A stretch of 64,000 nucleotides of DNA from Aculops lycopersici (GCA_015350385.1 WNKI01000002.1:3298457-3362456), one strand, 5' to 3'. Shown: positions 25,134 through 38,038, numbered from the stretch's first letter. Program-made: numbers and translations. Notes: generated from the sequence alone by a model not told the origin.

Positions 25134-28100
25134 ATATAATACTCAATACCAGGAGCCAAGGGAATAACAATTAAAGAGATTGAAAGGATTGCGGCGTCAA
25201 CTAAGTTATTGGTGTTATTAATGTCACATTCAAGTTTGCGTACCAGTTATCTCAAATGAACGGAGAGATCACCTGTAGTGGCTGCTTTCCTCTGTACTTG
25301 TGCCGATTGGCAACAAACACACGCCTTTGGATTGGAGATTGAAGATTTAGCCATTTTGCAGAATGGTTTGAGTGTTGCATTCCCTCCGCCATTCAAATAC
25401 CTGCAGCCCTAAAATATAATGTTAGTTAGTTTAGTGATAGCAAAGCAGTTGGTGTCTCAGACAACAGTGGCTCACTTATGATGGTTTGAATACAATTTGA
25501 ACCGCTCTAGTGGTCCAAATTGTTCAGCAGTCCTCGCAGCTCGATACACTCACCTGAAGAAGGACAGTGGAAGATCCGCTCTCACTTCCGAGCCACCGCC
25601 TGCTTCCAAAGTTACCTGCTGTGCCTGCGAGAGGAAGGATCCACGCTTAGTTGCTACTATTGCCAAATAGCAACAACCGCCAACAAAACTGACTGACGAC
25701 CAGTGTCAATGATTGGACTGCATGTAAATTAGACGCGTGTATGGCCTCAATAACTAGCAAGACAAAATGAGTCCTGTTTGGTCGGCTTATCAACAACCAG
25801 GAGCCAACTTCATATGGCTTGTTATTTCGACACTAACTATGATAACGATGATGACCTTGCTAAACAATCCACGACGATTGCTTGCTTGCTTGAGTACAAT
25901 TTGAAAACAGCCAAAAGATTTAACAGTTTCAACATCAATTTGTAGTTGTTGAAGGGTGGTTGTGATGCTGGCTCAAGTGATTGGCATAAACACAGTGAAA
26001 TGAACGGTGTTGAGTAAAGTCGGTGTAATGACTACGCATTCGTTCGCAATAGCTCCCACCAAATTGCTACCGGGTCATCATCGTCTCTCAATTGCTCGGC
26101 AAGCTACAAAAAGAGGGTTTCGGGAGAGAATCGTCTTGCTGTGGCTCCTACTGTTTGAGATACAGGCAAGTTACACTTGAATTCAATGACAATTGCGAAG
26201 AGGAAGCGTTTACCTGCATTCAACTAAACGAATAACAAACAAGTGCAATGGCTAGCACTAAACACGTCCAACTACCTTCAAAACTACCTCTCGCTGACTG
26301 ATGGGTGACCAATCGATTCCATCATATGCTTATACTACTAACAACACAAACACTGAAGAGAGAATCGTTTACCAAGGTCAGCGCCAATAAAAACGCGGCT
26401 GGCGTGGTCCATCTAGAGAGCCACAAGCAACTGATTGGCACGCAATCGAATCCAATTGGACAGCGTGATCTCGTCCTCTGCGCCAAGTTCACGGGCAATC
26501 ACAGGTTTTGAGTTAACTGTTCGTTGGTATCGTAATCGTCAATTTCGACGACGCATCAGTACAAACAGATCGCGGATGACCAGGTGAATCGTAAGGTTGA
26601 TTTAGCGACGGACAAAAAAAAGGCGCAACGAAAGTGGACCGCACAGGTGAAAGCGCGCGCAAGCAAGAGATCGAATAGAACCCTCTGATTGGCCCACCTT
26701 CCCATCGCGCCTTAGGCGAACATATCCAAGCAGACTTTAAGAGCAAATTTGCAGGAGTTGCAACTAAACAAAGCGCAATGCACGAAGAATCACGAACTCG
26801 AACATCCGAGCCCAAGTACAAACAACAATCTAAAGCCTTTCTCGTGCCCACCAAAGGAGTGACCGGATGGAGGAGGCTAGAGCCTAAGGGTAAAAATTGC
26901 ACTCGAGAAAGTAATGAGATGACAAACCAACATACCAGACTACCACGGCTAAGATGGAAAGCAGAGAGGGAAGAACTGACTCGTCAGAAAGCGTCGAGCT
27001 TTGTGATTTATTGTACTCAGCTCATTAGTTAGTCACTCGTCCAAACTATCATCGAAGGAGTTCACCTTATTTATTCTACAATCAGAGTCCCTTGGAGCCA
27101 ACGCAAATTTACCCTCCATGTACAGATGGTCTCGCACAAAATCAACTCTACCAATTGATTTTTTGATCGACTAAAGGTAACAACAACAAAAAAGATCAGG
27201 ATAAACATATTGCACACGAGATCAAGTGATTGATTGGCAGAGTCAGGCTTTTCGTTTAGTTCGAATGTGATGGTTAGACTGAACTAGCAATCAGGGCTCC
27301 ATCTCCCTTTTGTTGAAGTGACTTCTGCAGACTGTAGTCACATTTGGCCCCCTCACCTCACGTCCTATACGAGCATCAGGAGAAAACATTTTTCATTAAC
27401 TCGCAAAAAGTGAGCGACCAAGAGGGAGACGTGAATTTATTAGAATCTCACCTCAACAACTTCCTGATTTTCGCCGCCCGCAAGTGTGAGAAAGTTCACC
27501 TGTTTCAAACTCATCCCAGGTGACCTAATACACGAGGTGACCTTGCCCACAATCATGCAAGTCTACGTCGGAGACACTCAAAGCCGATCGCTTGGGATCA
27601 CCGGAAAAAGAAAGTATTAGGAGGCGCTCTGGCTAGACAGTTTTTAGCCTCTGTTGTCGCCATTCACTACAAGTCACCGGACGTTGTAGTTTTTGTTAAA
27701 TGGTTCAAGCTCAAGGGAATAGGAAAAACACGATATCTAGAGGAGAGGAGGATATTAGAGAGATCTGTTTTTCCATCTCTCACTTGGAGCTTGGAAATAC
27801 ACTCAAGAATGTTATTTTCTGTAGCCAGGCTAGAGAAAAACGATTTGTTGCGTGTTTTAGGTTCTTTCTGATTGTGCTCTAAAAGCTTATACACATTTGA
27901 GATTTACATACAAACACACTCTCGCGAGTGGTGACTACTACCATTGGCATAGACTGACTATGACAGCTTGCCAAGTTGCCATGACAAACTAAGCTTGCAA
28001 GACAGTCGACAACAACAACGACTGTATTACTAAGAGGCGACGTGAACATGACACGAACGTGAGGGTGATTGGGACAGTGAGCACAACATCAACAAGTGTT

Positions 28101-28284
28101 TTTCTCACTTACTTTCATTGATTTTCCATCACATAGTAAGTAAGCGACAAACTGAGAAAACTCAGCTCAACTACTCAAACACCTAATATACTACTAACTT
28201 AATTTATCTCTACCGTTCAATCTCTTTCTCAGCCAAAGAAATTTCTTGCAACAAATCAACTAGCCTGACTTCCTAGCCTAAGCC

Positions 28285-28434
28285 ATGAAAACCAGAAACA
28301 ATTTCATTAACATCCGTGAATTTTACCGAGTCTCACTAGTTCTTCTCTACCTCACCACTCTTGTCTTTGCTGCTTGCTCAGCTGCACAACTATTTGATGG
28401 GTCCTCATTGCAAGCGAATGTGTGTGTTTTATGA
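28285..28434 (+). CDS. Candidate 49-codon ORF with signal-peptide-like start
   Basis: The ATG lies in good context (AGCC before ATGA). The frame begins MKTRNNFINIREFYRVS, continues with a strongly hydrophobic stretch (LVLLYLTTLVFAACSA), then about 14 residues to a TGA at 28432-28434. This has the layout of a secretory signal peptide with an Ala-X-Ala-like end. A textbook splice donor (CAAG then GTAAGTG, GT at 28458-28459) lies 24 nt past the stop, so this could be a leader exon with an upstream ORF, or a short peptide gene. No family is recognised. A 49-codon ORF can easily arise by chance. Confidence 0.25.
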   Translation: MKTRNNFINIREFYRVSLVLLYLTTLVFAACSAAQLFDGSSLQANVCVL

Positions 28435-28894
28435 GCAAATTAGTTTTACATATCAAGGTAAGTGAATGTGAGCGAGTGATAGAAAGAGTTGCAACTGCTG
28501 ATGAATAGAATGCAGGGGAGGTTCAAAGCAAACACTAACATTAATTTTCAACCTAGACAAATTGACGCTGACTTCTCTCTCGCAGTGGCGATTCGCGTTC
28601 GTTCCTTCGCAGACTTCCTCTCACCTGTTGCCGAGATTGATTCTCTGGCGGCACTAACTTGGCACTCTCTTGCTATAGTTGGCCACAAAGTTTTCATAGA
28701 CTGACTCTCACGATCAAATTTTTCGACGTGGCATTCGAGAATCTTCTAGATTTCGGAAAATCAAACTAAGAAAAACGTAACACATGAGGTGATAAGTTGG
28801 ACGAAAAAAGGCTATCTGACGGACAAACACCCAGCTAACCAGATGCGACCAAGTTACCTGGCTAAAACCGTCATGCTGGCGAGCCGTCAACCAA

Positions 28895-28940
<46 letters not shown>
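28895..28940. repeat. (CCAG)n tetranucleotide array
   Basis: About eleven uninterrupted CCAG/AGCC units. The array is open in several frames, which produces chance Pro/Ala/Ser/Gln-type frames on both strands. Confidence 0.95.
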
Positions 28941-28941
<1 letters not shown>

Positions 28942-30819
28942 ACCCGGCGAGACGGTGGCAATTTGATGATGGTTATAAATATATACACACACAAACTTTC
29001 TAGCCATTTGATTTTAGCCACCACCTTTGAGGCCGGGAGGCTATCAAAAGTTATTGACTTGGCTCGCTCAGCTGGCTCGTGGTTTTTCTGTTGCTCCTTC
29101 TACTGCACGCAGACAAGCATTTGCTACGAGAGCGCGGCGACTAATTGCGATCGAAAGACTAATTGTTGGTGGAAAATACAGGTAAAATTACATTGGGCGC
29201 CATTGATTGAGCAACAGAGTGAGAGCGCGAGAAAGTAGCAAAGAGTTGCTCAGTTTGCTTAGTGAGAGGGAGAGAGCAATCAAATTGAAATCTCTCCTAC
29301 CTCATGGGGAGTTGTAAAGTTGTAGCAAGGTGAGCCAAGTTTTGTTGTCGCTGTTGCTGTTGCTGTTGCAGTACTGGTGCAACTAAACTCTCAGACTCTC
29401 GATATCGTGGAAACAATTGGACTCTATGGAATGGTTTTGTGTAAGCTAACTTTCTTTTTGCACCTGCAAATGCAATGTAAGAAGAAACATGAGAAACGAG
29501 GAACCCCTCTTCCTCTAGCAACTTGTTGATTGTAATTTGTGTAACTTTCACATTGGACCACTCGCATAATTCACCACCCTGACCAATGGAAAGGCAAACC
29601 TGAGCAGCGAGGAGTGTGAATGCTTATTTCTCTATGTCTCAAGTAAGTTGGGTCAGCAACTAAAGTTAGCTGGCACATGCAAAGTCGCCTTACGTTCTCG
29701 AGCTTGCTGTGAACAGTTTAGTCAGCAGGCAGGAAAAGATTCTCTTTGCATTTGGTCGCTTTGCGTCTATTTGCATTTGTATTTGGTTCGCTCGACACGA
29801 TTGGACGCTTTAAGGCTGGCTAGTTTTGAATGAACCACTCGTTACCGCTCACCTGTTTCCAGGTAATTGTTGTTTTGTAGTCCAACTTTCTTTGCCATAA
29901 CAATTCACGAGAGCGACTCGCTCTTTAGCTCGATCGATTGGCGGGTTTTGTTAGTTATTGATGGCGCTGGTCGGTGGAGGTGGTGGTGAGATATGAGTCA
30001 ATCTGTTGGCTTACCGCGTTGAGTCTTGGTGGCTTTACATAAAGCAGGTGCCTAAATAGCAATCGAGCACTCGAGCACCAGCAATCCATTGCTGCTGCTG
30101 CTGTCCGGTCGTTTCAATGCCGAATCGTCGCCCTTTCAAGCTCAAGAGGGAGGAGGAGGAGGCAAAAATCGTTCCATCAAGTTGGCCAAGAGTCAAGCAG
30201 GTTAATTGCTGGCACAGAGTAGTGGTTGCCAGCAGTGAGAAAGAGTTGACTGCTTCGATGGGATCAAGTTGTTGTGCGGCAGTTGATTGGGAAGAAGTTT
30301 TTGGTTGGCAAAAGAGCAGGCGAGACAACAAGTTGCTCGAGCTCCTTCAGTTAGTTAGTGTGACCATGAATTAATTATTGTTGAGCCTCTTGATGTTCGA
30401 CAGCAACATGTTCACTTGTAGAGGCGCTCTCTGATTTTTATGTGAAAGAATCAATGTGTTTTGAGGGTTAGGTTGCAAAGCAAAAGTGGCAAATCAATCG
30501 ATTCTAATTACACGCCATCGTGATCATCTGGTCACTTAAGCGTCCGATAATGAGCGTGATCTTCAAATAAAAGTTGCTGAGTGTTTGAGGAAAATTTGTT
30601 TCGTTAGCAAACCAAGACTAAACGGCGTCGACGAGTTCACCGCGCAAACATCCAGCGCCGGAAATGGTGGACAGGTGAGTTTAGTTCAAGGTTTCCAGTT
30701 AGACAGTCTATCCGGCCAGTTAGCTTGTTTGAATTTACCCGCAAACAAACAAAGAGAGAAAGTCAGTCAAGTGATTGGCCTCCTTGAGTGGCCATTTAGA
30801 GCGACACGTGTTGCTTGCA

Positions 30820-30845
30820 GGAGAGAGAGAGAGAGAGAGAGAGAG
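30820..30845. repeat. (GA)n microsatellite
   Basis: Thirteen GA units, uninterrupted, in the interval upstream of the CBM14 gene. Confidence 0.9.
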
Positions 30846-32651
30846 CCAAATTTTGTAATGAGGTCAGTCGGCTTGTTATCGGTTAAGTTATATAAACTTG
30901 GCCACCATCGGCAAGTAAGCGGGTCATCATTATTCTCTCGCTCTCCCACTGGCTTACTGACACTCTCAGGGTGTCAGTGAGCACTTAGCCAAGAGCGGCG
31001 GCAATTGCTGCTGCTGCTGCTCAATCAGCAAACAGGTGGGTGCGTCTCTCAATTGAATGAGATAATCGCCCGCTTGGTTTTAGACGGCGGCAAGAGAAGA
31101 GAAGCGAGTTGGAAAGAGTTAATCAGTTGAGCATCAGGAAGTTGGACGAGAGTTTTGTGCAAGTAGTTTCCGCAAAGTAAATCCCCTTGCTAGACAATTA
31201 GAGAGACGGCCGCTCTAAAGTGGATATCTCGATACAATTGTTCTGTTGTGCTCCATTGCGTGCTCCGTTTCGCGGCACCGGAAACCACATAGACTCAACT
31301 GAGCTCTGTGTAAACCACCGGCGCCTCGATTGTTTCATTGTGTCATCTAACTTTGCTTCAATTTAGTAGCATCCTGGAGGCAGCGCCACAGTTGAAACAG
31401 GTGAAAACGAGTAACTTGAAAAATGAAGGCGACGAGGGGGAGGAGAATGATGATGATGATGAGCTCATTTCGCCTGAATGCTTGCAATTTGCTTAGCGCT
31501 GGTCGTTGGATACAAACAGAGTGGCCGCGATGCACACGCAATTCGCTGGCCATCGTGTCGCAGGTAAACTCATTCGACCTGGTAAACTCAGCGGCGATGG
31601 CGGTGGCGCCGCCGCTCAACCCTGCGGAAGGCGCGAGAGCATCCGGCGCGCGAGTGTCATTAATAAAAGTGTGCAACTAAGTTGGCGGCTGAATTTACCT
31701 GCCTACCTACCTACCTACTTGCAAGTTGTAACTAACTACAGCACAAAGCCACAGCGAGTCTGTTATCTGCAAAAGTTGTGGGCGGCGCCACTTGTTGCGC
31801 ATGGCGAGTGCGCCGCTCGCGCATAAAGTCACTCGGCCAGCTGAGCAAGTGAAAGTGAACCGCGCGAGCGACGCGCGTTGCTCTGGTCACCTGTTGCGCT
31901 GAGATTCTCGCGCTCCTTTGGCTGACTTCATGCTTCTTGCGATCACTTGAGCAGCAAGACAATTGAGCGGCAACAAGTGGTTACGACGACAACCGCAACA
32001 ACTAGACGATAAGCGAGAAAGAAGATAGTTAGCAAGAGGAAAGTCACCAGTGCAAGCGCGAGTTTAAAGCCGCTGCTCTTCTTGCTCAAGAATAACTAAT
32101 CAAGACAACGAATCGCAAGTTTCCCCTCTCCTCCTTAAAATTCACTTTGACTGCTCAAATTCGACTGCGCGAGTTCCAAATTCATGTTAATTTCTGACGC
32201 TAGGATCCCATTGGTCTGGGCAGAGAAAGAGAAAGAGTTAATCTTGGCCAGTAGCCAGTGGTATTAGTATCAGTGTTTGTTACTTGGAGGTTAGTCAGCA
32301 AGTTAGTGAGTTGGAGCAGTGGGAATATTTGAATTTCATCGTCGCCAAGAGGATTAGCAGCGGCGATAGTGGTAGCAGTTGAAACCGTCGACAAGTTTCA
32401 CTGGGAGTCGAGAAAATTAATTCTTTTGCAGTCTCAGTTCGAGTCATGATCTGAACGGAACCACCAGTTGACTTTGAGCTTACCATCAAGTTACAGCTTC
32501 ATTCGTTTGCAATATAAATCACTCAATCGGCGACAGCGACAACGACAACAAGTAGGCACATAGAAGTAAGTGAACCTAGAGATCACTTGTTGCTGTAGGA
32601 TCATCATATTTAGTGCAATCAAGAGTGAAGAAGTTAAAATTAAACAACAAG

Positions 32652-35067
32652 ATGCCACAACTAAAATTTACTCACCTGCTCCTAGCGACTAGCTTGGCAA
32701 TTGCGGCGCTGGCTCTGTCAGTTGGCGCTCAGTCGACGAAAGGCGGCAAGACTTCCGGTTTGGCGCCAACGTCGAACTCGTACGCCTCGCCAGCCGCTCA
32801 AATCCGCCAACAGCAGCAGCAATACCAGGCGCCAGTTAAGTCGGCGCCCAAGTCGACCTTTGTGCCTCAACAACAACAACAACAACCAATACAACAGCAA
32901 CGCGAACAACCGATTCAGCAACAAAGAGAGCTACCGACACAACAGCAACAGGTGCAGCAGCAGCAGCAGCAGAGAGACGATTACGATTCGCCAGCAAGTC
33001 AAACTGAGGATCCATTGGCCGACTCGGAGCCGGCTCTCTATGGATCGGTTGCCGGCGCGCCGGGCGTTGACTTTCCCGCCTATACCACGATCCCGAAAAC
33101 CTCCTTCACCTGCGAGGGCAAGGGGTTCGACTTTGGCTTTTACGCCGACGAAGAGGCTCAGTGTCAAGTGTACCACGTTTGCTGGTCAGGTAGACGCGAG
33201 TCGTTCCTTTGCGGAGTGGGCACCGTTTTCAACCAGGCAATTCTAGCCTGCGACTACTGGCATTCGGTGGATTGTTCAAAGTCGTCACAATTTTATGGGG
33301 TCAACAGCGAGTTGGGTAAGTAGAATTTTTTCTCTCTCTCTCCCTCTAATCTATGGTAGAACTTGATCAATCAAATCAAATCAAATCCAACTAACTAACT
33401 AACTATCTACGATCAATGAAATCACAGGTAAAGCGGGAGCTGAGCCAGCCAGTGGCGGGAGCCAGAGGATCCAAAAGAATTTGGCGCCACCGCAGTCGCC
33501 GGTGCAAAACGGCTTGAGCCAACAGAATATAAACAACAATAACAACTATGGCGATTCAGTGAGAGCAGCGCAAAGACCAATTGCGCAACAGTCAATCAAC
33601 ATCCAGCAACAACCTGTTGCTAGATTCCAGCAACAGCAGCAGCAACCAAGGCAAACTCAATACTCCAGCAACGACGACAACTTTGATGTGCCACAACAAA
33701 GACAAGAGCCCATTCAACAGCAGAGAGAGCAACAAGTGCCAATCCAACAAACCTTTGGGGCCAAGGGGCAGCAGCAACCTGTTGTCCAGCAGCAGAAAAT
33801 TAGCCAGCAACGAGTGAGCTCCTACGAGCCCCAGCAGCAAGCCACAAAGGTGAGTTGATTTCCTGGTTTCTCCTCTCTCGGCCAGTGTTTTTCATTTACC
33901 CCTTCCCGTTTCTCTTAAGGAAAATGGAAAATACGCGCTCTCAAAACTTTAGCCTAATTGTCGCTTAGTAGCCCTGGTGAGTTGCGAGTCGCAACTTGCG
34001 AGTCTCAAAGACGATGAGCTTAACGAGAGTGAAAGTCGTTCAATTTCAATTTAGAAAACAAAGTGGCCCTCTTCTCCATATAAAACTCATCAGCAAAAGG
34101 TAGCGGTGGCGTCACACAACCATCGCAACGACCATAGCAACTAACAGGCATAATGAATGCGCTACACAGATGAACGATTCAAGAGACAAACTACCTTCTG
34201 AAGTTGGACTTTGTCTCAAATTTCCATATTTTAACCACCCCGGTGACACCAACCACACACACACACATTTACACTCATATCCTAGTATTGCACCACAAAG
34301 GCGCCACTGTTGCACCGGTAAAGATGTGTGACGCCAAAAGTAGCGGCAATCTAAAGTTGAAGGAGAGAAAGGGATAGACACGCGAGATTCACGATGCTCT
34401 TGGGCGCGCCGCACACTTAACCTCCTCGCCTATGCCTCATCTCGAGACGTCTTCGTGACTATGGCTTGCCGACTTGATGATCGTCGCTCGTTTAGCGAGT
34501 TACGAGGTGAACATTAAATTCAATTAGCTGTTGCCGTCACCGCTGCTGTTGCCAGAAATGAACTATCCATAGTAAACCGGATGAAGATGTAGCCGCAAGT
34601 TGCGGTTACATTTGACTTCAAGCTCGGCGGCGGCGGCAGCGGCAGTGGTTGTGGCAGCGGCTCGCCGATGAACACAATGGCTCTCGCTCCGTCCCGGTTT
34701 GTTGCGCAACAGGGTTGAAACAAACTCGCACTACCTGAGCCAGGCAAACGAGCCGAGAGAAGCCAAGTGGCCAACAATGGCGCTCGACGCTGTGGTGTCA
34801 CAGGCCGCATCTTTGACTCGGCCGCAACGAGAGATTCACTTTGGCTTTCTGGAGCTATTGCTAGTCTTGTATCCTTATCATCGCTGCTCGTAGTTTGCAA
34901 AAGCGACAGGCCAGCCGACGAGAATCGGGAAAACTCCGAGTCACGAGGTTAAATCGACGCCAAGAATCTGGAGAGGAAAACCTTTGAACGCTTCCTCAAA
35001 AAATGGCCAGGCGGCCAAATGGACGGTAGAGTTCCACTGCTCGTTTGTTTCTCTTCTCTTTGCTTCC

Positions 35068-35114
<47 letters not shown>

Positions 35115-36476
35115 GATCGAAATTCTCGCTTGCTTTAGAAGCGACGAGGTGGACTGCCATCAGCTGGCGCCCTGAAGTTGGGTAACTCGTTTAACTAGCT
35201 AGCTGGCTTGCCAAACTTAAGCTATAAGGGAAAGCCTTTCTGTTATTTTGAAAACTTGCTTCTTCCGCTTGGAATCAATAATGATATTGATTCACATCTC
35301 GCTTGGCTCGGTCGCGGCAACCACTGCGACGCAATCGCTTTGTTCTCTCTTACCATCGGCGTCGTCTCGTTTTCATTCCTTTTAATGGCCAACTACCTGG
35401 CAAGTTGCCTGGCTAGTCGGCTCTAGTCGCGAGCGAGAAAACGAGAGTCGGGACACTGAGAAGCACACGACTTTCTCTCGTCTTCATCGGGACACCCAAA
35501 GGGTCGGCTTACCAACCGACAAACCAATCGATTGGCCGCCAGCTGAACCAAATCCATTGGCTGGTGAAGGCGACCAGCTTATCAGGTGTCTCGCGAGGAA
35601 GGAGGAGAAGAAAAGGAAACTGAACCACAAGCAACAACTCTGATTGCATCTCCATCTCAACCACCGCCGCCGACACCAACATTAAGGCAACCATCACAAC
35701 AACAATCCGTCCAATATGCGGCGCCGGCGGCCTACAGTTTTGTTGGCTTGCAATATTTTGGCTCTCTGTGTTTGCGAGTTTCTCTTATGTAAGCGGGCAA
35801 AATTTAAATATTCTCGCAATAAACTGTCTCAATGGGACGAGATAGAGAGAGCGAGCAAATGCAAAGGTGAATGTAAATGTTATATCTCTGATCATCGTAA
35901 CATCGATCGGATGGTACATGAGTCTCTGAATCTTAACGACGACGACGACGACGACGACGTCGACTCGCAGTCAAAGTGAATGCGTGAAATGCGCGCTAAA
36001 CGGTCGTGCAATTTCCCTCTCTGTTCATCTTCACCTCACCTGGAATAGTTTCCTGCTCCTTGAAAACACGCCAACTCTGATTAGACTACCCTCGCATACA
36101 TAGTGAGCCCAAGAGAATAGCTTCAACCTCATCCTTCTCTCTGCAACAGGACAACAAGTGTCTCTCACCTGCGCGCGGCCATTGGCGGCTCGCACTCTGC
36201 ACAGCCGCCGCTCACTTGACCCAATGATTGAGTTGGTTATACTAAACTGGAATTGGGATGACGTAATTATTCCGAGAGGAACGAGGGAGAGAGATAGAGA
36301 GAACGCGAGTAATTCATAGTAAAAAGATGAGCAGAACTGAAACACTGAGTCAAGTCGAGTCATTGAATAGATAGAAAAACCATCGGCCAACAAGTGCGAT
36401 GCGCACTTCGTCGCTTGAACTTTCCTCTATCCCAAATCATTTCCTCTCAACTCTCTTCAAGTTGGTGCATGTGTAT

Positions 36477-36524
<48 letters not shown>

Positions 36525-37620
36525 AGTAGCTCTATTCTATTATGAAAATATCCAAATCGATATTGATTGACCTTCGTGATTCATGGCGATCAGATTAACT
36601 AACCCCCTTCATCCCTTAACATTAAATCTCAACTGGTGCCGCGACGAATACTAACGAAACTCGTAGACTCGCCAGCAGCCAATAGTGCAGCAAATCGTTG
36701 CGCCAGTGGCCACCACCACCATTCCACCGCCACCACCACCTGTTAAGCGGCCACCAACTAAGACTGCCGTCCAACAGCCGATCCCATCCTTCAACATGGA
36801 CTACAACCAGAAGGTCAACAGTTTGATTGACTCGCCAGTGAGGCCACCAATCAAGAGTCAGCAGTCGCCGGTTCAGGCGGCGAAGCAAAGGAGCGGCGCC
36901 GATGTTCCAGCGCCAATTGTGCAACAACGCGAGCAACAAGTGCAGAGACCCGCCAACTTCGCACAGGTGGCCGTTCAGCGAGCTCAGCAGTCGGGTAGCC
37001 AATCCTTGAATCAGCCAAGAAAGGGAAACTCCAACCAGCAACAAGCGAACTATCAGCCACAGCAACGAGAGCAGAGCTTCGACGCGGAACTCGACGAACA
37101 GGAAGTGCAAAGGAGAGAGCCAATCCAGCAACAAAGAGAGCAACAGCAGCAACAGTTGAGCTTCGATGATACGCCAGTGCAAACCAGCACCGTGGCCTAT
37201 GGGCGCCAGAATCGCGTTGGCCTCAGCTCGCCAGCATCAATCAACAACAACTTGAACAACAACAGATTTGATGTGCCACGCGACCAGCAAATGGTCATTC
37301 AATCGGGCGGCGGGCCAGACGGATCTTCGGCCATCACAACTCAATATGACACTATTACCCAGCAGCAGCAAGGTAGAGAGTCAAACCTAAACCAGAACTT
37401 GAACAGCCAAAACAATAATAATAATAATAATAACAACAACAACAACAACATCTATAACAACCAGAACCAGAACCAATACGGATCTAGCAATAACAACGAC
37501 GCTAGCTACGAATCCTCAATCGACGACTCCAACTCGGGAGCCAGCGACGACTTCCGCTCGGCAGGTGCAAAGGCCGCCGCGTCGCACAACCAAAACTGGT
37601 ACATAATGCGCGCATTTTGA
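32652..37620 (+). CDS. Secreted Gln-rich protein with one CBM14 chitin-binding domain (CPAP1-like), three coding exons
   Basis: Exons are 32652-33315, 33428-33849 and 36667-37620, joined by GT-AG introns of 112 and 2,817 nt in phases 1 and 0, giving 679 residues. The start codon AAGATGCC is followed by a clear signal peptide (hydrophobic residues 8-25, VGA then Q27). Six cysteines at 154, 171, 177, 187, 200 and 208 give C-x16-C-x5-C-x9-C-x12-C-x7-C, the spacing of a peritrophin-A/CBM14 chitin-binding fold, with the aromatic residues expected between them. One such domain in a long secreted protein fits the arthropod CPAP1 cuticle family. The rest is Gln/Asn-rich and disordered-looking; the motif PIQQQRE recurs in all three exons. 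It ends NQNWYIMRAF. An AATAAA lies about 415 nt past the stop. Likely role: binding chitin in cuticle or tracheal matrix; the exact subfamily is not assigned. Confidence 0.85.
35071..35114. repeat. (GTC)n trinucleotide repeat
   Basis: About fourteen perfect GTC units in CBM14 intron 2. Confidence 0.95.
35937..35964. repeat. (GAC)n trinucleotide repeat
   Basis: About eight ACG/GAC units followed by GTCGAC. It is the reverse complement class of the GTC repeat 0.8 kb upstream in the same intron. Confidence 0.9.
36483..36520. repeat. (GT)n microsatellite
   Basis: Nineteen GT units, preceded by a few TGTA variants, about 150 nt before the acceptor of CBM14 exon 3. Confidence 0.95.
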
Positions 37621-38032
37621 GGCGGTACCCCTCAGAAAAATGCTTAATGGCCGAATAATAATCATTTCAGAAGCTCAAAACCAGAAACAACAATCGAATG
37701 TGTTGCTCACAACAGGTCGATAGTTGCAGAATTCAACAGCCAAGTTGTAGATAGGAGATTAGAAGAAGGAATTCTTATTTACCTGAACCTAAACGAGGAA
37801 AAGAAAAGAAGAATGAGAGGAGGCAGAAAATGTAAACTCGCGTCGCATTTTTCGGCGACGGAATACTCTCAGTACCCCGCCCCCCCCCCACTTCTGCGTC
37901 GCGAATTCGGCCAACTCTAAGTTGTAATTGTAAAGCCAAATTGTAAGAGCCAAACGCAAATCCTTTTAGTCTTATGTCGTTTTGCTTGGTCTTCACTTTA
38001 TTTGTTCGCACCTTTGCTTAGATTTAGATTCA

Positions 38033-38038
38033 AATAAA
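38033..38038 (+). promoter_or_regulatory. Candidate polyadenylation signal AATAAA for the CBM14 gene
   Basis: Canonical hexamer in AT-rich sequence about 415 nt past the stop codon of the CBM14 gene. Confidence 0.5.

Larger units (their letters stand above)
20324..28284. other. Long region without a convincing gene
   Basis: After the collagen 3' end, nearly 8 kb shows no open frame with recognisable domains. The longest (26513-26902, -) lacks family motifs. About 24.4-25.1 kb is more AT-rich and holds a perfect 12-bp palindrome GCGCAATTGCGC at 24666-24677; a GA-rich microsatellite lies at 25111-25133. The region could hold enhancers, non-coding RNA or short exons that cannot be recognised by eye. 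No tRNA or rRNA was recognised. Confidence 0.45.
28435..32651. other. Upstream region of the CBM14 gene, no gene recognised
   Basis: Only short chance-like open frames and simple repeats are seen. A TATTTAG acceptor-like site ending at 32613 and GTAGG at 32596-32600 lie shortly before the CBM14 start codon, so a non-coding first exon somewhere in this interval is plausible but cannot be placed. Confidence 0.4.
33850..36666 (+). other. Intron 2 of the CBM14 gene
   Basis: A 2.8 kb intron defined by a good donor (AAAG then GTGAGT) and acceptor (CTCGTAG). It contains three simple repeats, (GTC)n, (GAC)n and (GT)n, and a same-strand 87-codon open frame at 35716-35979 with a hydrophobic N-terminus. 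No further CBM14 exon was recognised in it. Confidence 0.7.

Noticed and set aside
36622..37182. A 186-codon Leu/Trp-rich frame antisense to CBM14 exon 3
   Set aside because: It is the mirror of the CAG/CAA Gln repeats, which read as Leu and Trp on the other strand.
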